From IMG/VR virus record IMGVR_UViG_3300031688_000063, positions 1-34,786 of that record: 34,786 bases of DNA, one strand, 5' to 3'. A model generated the notes under the pieces. It was not told the DNA's origin, made no database searches, and worked only from the letters and a program-made list of their open reading frames with translations. The translations under genes and the position numbers were made by a program. The DNA comes from a virus. Each line of letters starts with the position of its first letter. Position 1 is the first letter of the stretch. Below, piece by piece: positions 30,534-34,786 of the stretch.

Positions 30534-31499
30534 ATGGCATTCCCAAATATTAGCGACATTCTCGCTACCACGATTGAATCCCGTACTCGGCAAATTGCTG
30601 ACAACGTAACAAAAAATAACGCTATCTTGATGAAGCTGTCCTCTAAGGGCAAGATCAAGACATTCTCTGGCGGCTCTAAGATTATGCAAGAACTGAGCTT
30701 TGCTGAGAATACTAACGGTGGCTGGTACTCTGGCTATGACATCTTGCCTGTTGGCGTAAGTGATGTGATTAGTGCTGCTGAGTTCAACATCAAGCAGGCT
30801 GCTGTACCCGTAGTTATCTCTGGTCTGGAAATGCTCCAGAATGCTGGCCGTGAGAAGATGATTGATCTTCTTGATGCTCGCTTGTCTGTAGCTGAGTCTA
30901 CACTCGCTAACCTGATTTCAGGTGGATTGTACTCTGACGGTACTGGTTCTGGCGGTAAAGAGATTGATGGCTTGAACGCTGCTGTCCCTCTTGATCCTAC
31001 TACTGGCACTTACGGTGGTATCGATCGTGCTACTTGGACTTTCTGGCGTAACCAGTTTGTCGATTCTGGCGCTGCGGATCCTACTACCATTCAAGGCTTG
31101 TTCAACGACCTCTGGGTCAAGCAAGTTCGTGGTACTGATCGCCCTGACCTGATAATGGTCGATAACGTAGTATGGTCTACATACACTGAGTCTTTGCAGG
31201 CCCAGCAGCGGTTTACTTCACCAGAGACAGGAAACCTCGGCTTCCCAACTCTGAAGTTTATGGACGCTGATGTTTGTTTGGATGGCGGTATCGGTGGGTA
31301 TTGTCCTGCTGGAACAGCGTTCTTCTTGAACTGCGACTATATCCACTATCGCCCACATGCAAGCCGTAACATGGTTCCGTTATCGCCTAATCGCCGCTAC
31401 GCAACTAACCAAGATGCTGAAGTGCAGATCCTTGCATGGGCTGGCAACTTGACGTCTTCTGGCGCGCAATTCCAAGGTCGTCTTGATCTTAACGCTTAA
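30534..31499 (+). CDS. Major capsid protein
   Basis: 321 residues with an HK97-fold type of sequence: N-terminal helix (ESRTRQIADNVTKNNAILMK), GGSKIMQELSF, GWYSGYDILPVGVSDVISAA (E-loop to spine region), then WVKQVRGTDRPDLIMVDNVV, and C-terminal DAEVQILAWAGNLTSSGAQF. Strong AGGAGGA ribosome site and a 198-base leader. A terminator follows (31505-31547), fitting high, separate expression. Confidence 0.85.
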   Translation: MAFPNISDILATTIESRTRQIADNVTKNNAILMKLSSKGKIKTFSGGSKIMQELSFAENTNGGWYSGYDILPVGVSDVISAAEFNIKQAAVPVVISGLEMLQNAGREKMIDLLDARLSVAESTLANLISGGLYSDGTGSGGKEIDGLNAAVPLDPTTGTYGGIDRATWTFWRNQFVDSGAADPTTIQGLFNDLWVKQVRGTDRPDLIMVDNVVWSTYTESLQAQQRFTSPETGNLGFPTLKFMDADVCLDGGIGGYCPAGTAFFLNCDYIHYRPHASRNMVPLSPNRRYATNQDAEVQILAWAGNLTSSGAQFQGRLDLNA

Positions 31500-31504
31500 T
31501 AAGT

Positions 31505-31547
31505 AAGCCCAGCCTGCCTCCGCTCATAATTCGGGGGTGGGCTTTTA
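31505..31547 (+). terminator. Intrinsic terminator after capsid gene
   Basis: AAGCCC pairs with GGGCTT, and inner CCTCCG pairs with CGGGGG; four T follow. Located 6 bases after the capsid stop. Confidence 0.75.
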
Positions 31548-31588
31548 GGGTTTAACCGCCCTCTTTTTGGCACGATGGGAGAATCAAA

Positions 31589-32116
31589 ATGTCTACAAAC
31601 ACACCAACCAATGGAGCCAGTTTAGCAGCCATTACAGCGCGTAATGCTGAGTACACAGGAACTCCTTTTACAGATGTTGCTGGCGATGGCACTTATGCCA
31701 CTCCTTATCTAGGAATGAACCGCGCAGGTGGATCTAATCCTGGAGTTGGGATAAACACTGGTAGTATCTATCAAACCGCTGTTGATTTAGCAGCAAATGG
31801 CCCTCGCTATGATGGTTGGACTACACTAGATCAGGCTGGAGCAGCACGTACTCCACAAGACAGTCAGACGATTGGTGGAATCGTTAACGCGGCTCCTGCT
31901 TATGCGGGTGTTCCTTACCCCACCCCTGCTCAGGTAGGTGTATTTCCAGTTACTTTTACTGATGGCGCTGATATTAATGATACAGCTAACTTTGTAGTAG
32001 CTGACACGGCTGCTGTAGATGGCGCTGAAATGAATGCTGCAACAGGAGCTATTAATGGCACTGGCGTTACATTAGCCATTGGCGACCTAGTTTGGGGCGC
32101 AGCTATTGTTGCGTAA
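31589..32116 (+). CDS. Probable capsid decoration protein
   Basis: 175 residues, Ala/Gly/Thr-rich and beta-type, without charge clusters or membrane segment (NGASLAAITARNAEYTGTPF; FPVTFTDGADINDTANFVVA). GGGAGAA precedes the ATG. It is flanked by terminators both before and after, so it forms its own short unit with the capsid gene. Decoration/head-fibre role inferred from position and composition; no family recognised. Confidence 0.5.
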   Translation: MSTNTPTNGASLAAITARNAEYTGTPFTDVAGDGTYATPYLGMNRAGGSNPGVGINTGSIYQTAVDLAANGPRYDGWTTLDQAGAARTPQDSQTIGGIVNAAPAYAGVPYPTPAQVGVFPVTFTDGADINDTANFVVADTAAVDGAEMNAATGAINGTGVTLAIGDLVWGAAIVA

Positions 32117-32145
32117 TGTCTGGGTTGCTTAAAAAAAACCTAAGA

Positions 32146-32186
32146 GTGAGGTCGCTATCCTTTGTAGGGTGGCGCTCTCATTTTTA
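32146..32186 (+). terminator. Strong intrinsic terminator
   Basis: TGAG-gt-CGCTATCCT and AGGGTGGCG-ct-CTCA form a long stem with one internal loop and two G-U pairs, loop TTTGT, followed by five T. It closes the capsid/decoration transcript. Confidence 0.85.
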
Positions 32187-32305
32187 CTAATTTCAGAAAG
32201 AGTAGCGTTTGGCTACATGTCTAGCCCATTCTACTTATCACTCACTCGCTTATGCGGCTGAAACATAACGCGCCATAGAGCGCATAACTAAAGAAGGGCT
32301 ATATT

Positions 32306-32932
32306 ATGAGTTTAATGGAAGCAGAACACGGCATTACCGATCTGGCGATGAATAATGGACGTTACCACGGGGATGAAAACCTATTGGTGAAGTTCTTTAA
32401 CAGCCCCCGCATCAATAGCGGGAAAACCAAAGAAGCTGGGAGGCCAATCTTTAAAGAAGTCCCCTATGTTCAGATAATGCAGCCTGGAAACAAGGATTCA
32501 ATTGTAATCCGCCCTGCTACTGATATGGACAAAGCTAGATTTGCAGAGCATTTCCGTAAGTTTGAAGCTCGAGAAGATCAAGAGAAGGTTGAAGGTACTC
32601 TGCTTGAAGAATGGGCAGGCATTACTCGCAGTCAATGTGAGGAATTGAAGTACCTAAACATCAAGACAGTTGAGCAGTTAGCTTCGGTGAGTGATTCCAA
32701 CGGTCAAGGCATTATGGGTATTGGCTTTCTAAAGGAAAAAGCTAATAAGTACATTGATGATAGTGCTGGTGAAGCGACTAAAGAGGCGCTAGCTGATCTA
32801 CAAGCCAAGTATGAGTCTTTGATGAATCAGATGGATGCAAGTCCTGTAGAGGAAGCTAAGAAAACTAAGCGTACTCGGCGCACTAAAGCTGAACTGGAAG
32901 CTGTAAAGTCAGAAGAGGCTGTAGCGGAGTAA
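32306..32932 (+). CDS. Head-region protein, unknown
   Basis: 208 residues. The N-terminal half has PRINSGKTKEAGRPIFKEVP and MQPGNKDSIVIRPATDMDKA; the middle (LLEEWAGITRSQCEELKYLN followed by IKTVEQLAS) resembles a helix-hairpin-helix; the C-terminus is a charged helix (KKTKRTRRTKAELEAVKSEE). Proteins of this shape lie between capsid and adaptor genes in other phages. Own ribosome site (AAGAAGGG). Confidence 0.55.
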   Translation: MSLMEAEHGITDLAMNNGRYHGDENLLVKFFNSPRINSGKTKEAGRPIFKEVPYVQIMQPGNKDSIVIRPATDMDKARFAEHFRKFEAREDQEKVEGTLLEEWAGITRSQCEELKYLNIKTVEQLASVSDSNGQGIMGIGFLKEKANKYIDDSAGEATKEALADLQAKYESLMNQMDASPVEEAKKTKRTRRTKAELEAVKSEEAVAE

Positions 32933-32935
32933 AAT

Positions 32936-33676
32936 ATGGCGCGATACCTGTCAGTCAACGATATAATCAACAGAGTTGCCCTTGAGGTAGGTCTGTCGCC
33001 TTCGCCTAGCCCTGTCACTGATACGGATGAAGCATTTGTCCAATTGGTGGGGCTACTCAATTCGTCTGGTCAAGAGCTATGCGAACTGAATGACTGGCAG
33101 GTTCTTACTCAGAACTACACAATAGATACAAGTGTAGACGGCGTAAGTGGTACGTATGCCTTACCCGATGACTTTAATTACATGATCGACCAGACAGGCT
33201 GGGATAGAGGAAACAGGGTTGCTGTTGGCGGCCCCTTATCCCCTCAAGACTGGACGTATCTTGCAGGTAGAGACTTAGCTAGTCAGACTATCTACGCCTC
33301 TTTTAGAATCATGGATGGCAAGGTCGATATATTTCCACAACCCGCTCCTGCTAATCTAGAACTTACCTTTGAGTACATGAGTCGGAACTGGCTAACAGAG
33401 CAGGGTCAGACTACACCAAACCGAGACACGATAGGTGCAGGCAGTGATACCTGCGCCCTAGATCCCTTATTAAGCATTAAATTCCTTAAACTCAAGTTCC
33501 TTCAAGCTAAAGGTTTTGATTATTCAGCCGCTGCTATGGAGTTTGATACTTTACTGCAAAGTAGAATTGGAAAATCAACAGGAGCGCCTATCCTAAGCGC
33601 CTCCAGAAGTTCAAGAGCATTCCCTTATATCTCTCCTTACGGTAACACTGGGGACACAGGATACGGTGGAGCATGA
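32936..33676 (+). CDS. Head-to-tail adaptor protein
   Basis: 246 residues. VNDIINRVALEVGLSPSPSP, then ELNDWQVLTQNYTI, YALPDDFNYMIDQTGWDRGN and the C-terminal LLSIKFLKLKFLQAKGFDYS are features of podovirus adaptors (P22 gp4/T7 gp11-type place). It joins portal to the nozzle. ATGA overlap with the next gene. Confidence 0.7.
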   Translation: MARYLSVNDIINRVALEVGLSPSPSPVTDTDEAFVQLVGLLNSSGQELCELNDWQVLTQNYTIDTSVDGVSGTYALPDDFNYMIDQTGWDRGNRVAVGGPLSPQDWTYLAGRDLASQTIYASFRIMDGKVDIFPQPAPANLELTFEYMSRNWLTEQGQTTPNRDTIGAGSDTCALDPLLSIKFLKLKFLQAKGFDYSAAAMEFDTLLQSRIGKSTGAPILSASRSSRAFPYISPYGNTGDTGYGGA

Positions 33677-34071
33677 CTGAAGAGGAGTTCGCACAACTCT
33701 CAACTGAAGAGAAGCAGGCTCTAATGCGGCAGATGTCCCAAGTTAAGGAGATGCGTGTTGATTACGGCTCTATGGAGAATCCGTATGGGCAAGCACCTCA
33801 ACAACAAAGAGTAAATGCTCCAAAGCGGCAAAATAGACAAGAGCCACAAATGCCACAACAACGTAGCGGAAGTGCAGTTACTCCTAGCCAGATTATGCGC
33901 CCATCCCCACCTAGTGCTGGAGAGGCTGGAGGCCCATTAACCACTTCTGAAGCGAAGACTATGGCCCAAAGTGCTGCTCAAGCCGCACAAAGCCCTATTT
34001 CTCTAAATCCTTCTGCATATGATGCAATTGGAAATTCCGTTAAAAAGAAAAAACTGCGAGAATTTTTCTGA
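33673..34071 (+). CDS. Gln/Pro-rich protein between adaptor and nozzle
   Basis: 132 residues. A short helix (EEEFAQLSTEEKQALMRQMS) is followed by disordered Gln/Pro/Ser-rich sequence and ends in a basic tail (KKKKLREFF). Starts in ATGA overlap with the adaptor gene; ends one base before the nozzle start. No family recognised. Confidence 0.55.
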   Translation: MTEEEFAQLSTEEKQALMRQMSQVKEMRVDYGSMENPYGQAPQQQRVNAPKRQNRQEPQMPQQRSGSAVTPSQIMRPSPPSAGEAGGPLTTSEAKTMAQSAAQAAQSPISLNPSAYDAIGNSVKKKKLREFF

Positions 34072-34072
34072 T

Positions 34073-34786
34073 ATGTCATATACCCGCCAAAAGACATTAG
34101 GTAGGTATGGCAGGCAGCTAAGTCAGCCAACTGTACAGCCGTATACATTTCCTGCCAGTGTTGGCGGGATTAACTCTGTTGACTCATTAATGATGATGCC
34201 TCCAGAGGACTGTATCTACTCTTACAACCTAATGCCGTCTGAATATGGCATGAGATTGAGAAAGGGCTACAGAGAGTGGGCCACAGGGTGCGTAGAAACG
34301 CCTCCAAGAGCCGCAAGCTCAGACGTACACACAATCATACCCTTTGAATCGAACATCCAAGACGATGCTAATAACCGCCTGTTCGCTGTTACTGCTGAGG
34401 GTATCTGGAACACAACATTATTTAACACGATTGAGCCTGTTCAAGAAGTTGTATTTACTCAGACTGACAGCCCTTCTGGGTATGGTGTATGGACTGAATT
34501 TACAGGAGATGCAGCAGGAGCGGGCCTGCGTGGTCACTATTTGCTCTATGCTGATGGTTTAAACGGTTTGTGGCAGTATGAAGAGGCGACAAGCCTATGG
34601 TCACGGCCTCCTTCTGGTGTTGGTTTAACAGACTGGTACTATGATCTTGCTGGCGTGACTACCGCTTTCCCTGTCGATGATATTGCCTTTGTAATGGTCT
34701 TTAAGCAGCGTATCTGGGTGATTCTTGAAGATGAAGATGACGCTTGGTATCTGCCTATTGCTTCTATTACTGGAGAGCTAAAGAAG
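34073..34786 (+). CDS. Tail nozzle/stabilisation-like protein, N-terminal part (3' partial)
   Basis: 238 codons, open to the end of the window. It begins SYTRQKTLGRYGRQLSQPTV; PYTFPASVGGINSVDSLMMM and EDCIYSYNLMPSEYGMRLRK suit podovirus tail-nozzle proteins. The end (ASITGELKK) should be continued by the frame that is open at the start of the window (SKMPHGG...); the frames fit if the gap is 2 bases modulo 3, for example 11. Confidence 0.72.
   Translation, partial: MSYTRQKTLGRYGRQLSQPTVQPYTFPASVGGINSVDSLMMMPPEDCIYSYNLMPSEYGMRLRKGYREWATGCVETPPRAASSDVHTIIPFESNIQDDANNRLFAVTAEGIWNTTLFNTIEPVQEVVFTQTDSPSGYGVWTEFTGDAAGAGLRGHYLLYADGLNGLWQYEEATSLWSRPPSGVGLTDWYYDLAGVTTAFPVDDIAFVMVFKQRIWVILEDEDDAWYLPIASITGELKK

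Overview
The window reads as an almost complete, circularly opened genome of a short-tailed (podovirus-like) double-stranded DNA phage of a bacterium. The evidence is a full packaging, capsid and short-tail module (TerL, portal, scaffold, major capsid protein, adaptor, nozzle, ejection-type proteins, fibre), a holin cassette, and a dense set of small early genes with ATGA, TAATG or GTGA overlaps. The last gene (34073 to the end) and the first open frame (start to 1339) look like the two halves of one tail-nozzle gene. The sequence was therefore probably cut inside that gene, with a few bases missing. The host cannot be read directly. NinG, an SSAP/YqaJ recombination pair and an O/P-like replication pair fit a gammaproteobacterial host, but this is inference. 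I see no integrase, CI-like repressor, DNA or RNA polymerase, tRNA gene or CRISPR array.

Layout. (1) A rightward late region starts at 24586 and runs through the end of the window and, across the circular junction, on to 11959: small terminase candidate, TerL, a Pro/Gln-rich protein, portal, scaffold, major capsid protein, a possible decoration protein, adaptor, nozzle, GNAT-like protein, four large virion/ejection-type proteins, tail fibre, glycine-rich fibre-tip protein, and a lysis cassette (two small membrane proteins, a 3TM holin, a DUF5675 protein). (2) A leftward early operon, 17503 down to 11937, carries small unknowns, a zinc-finger/NUMOD-like protein, a DUF1071 annealing protein, a YqaJ/lambda-type exonuclease, SSB, a short membrane protein, two coiled-coil proteins and an RNA ligase. 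(3) A divergent control region (17504-17640) separates this operon from a rightward ribbon-helix-helix regulator and PD-(D/E)XK protein. It is followed by rightward O-like and P-like replication genes, a short C5 cytosine methyltransferase and NinG (18395-21226). (4) A leftward accessory block, 24055 down to 21234, contains small unknown genes, several below 60 codons. (5) A 530-base non-coding stretch (24056-24585) lies before the terminase genes.

How it works together. Three sigma70-type promoters around the control region carry the same 9-base word in the same place against the -10 box. This suggests one regulator, probably the ribbon-helix-helix protein, that controls both early directions and itself. 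SSB, annealing protein, exonuclease and NinG form a recombination set beside the replication initiator/loader pair. The late block builds and fills the capsid and lyses the cell.

The most unusual elements are the shared operator/promoter geometry, a three-copy double-hairpin element in front of accessory genes, UNCG-loop hairpins after two genes, a possible +1 frameshift in the accessory block, a parS-like palindrome before the capsid gene, a jelly-roll domain inserted in the nozzle, and a repeated stop/SD/start junction.
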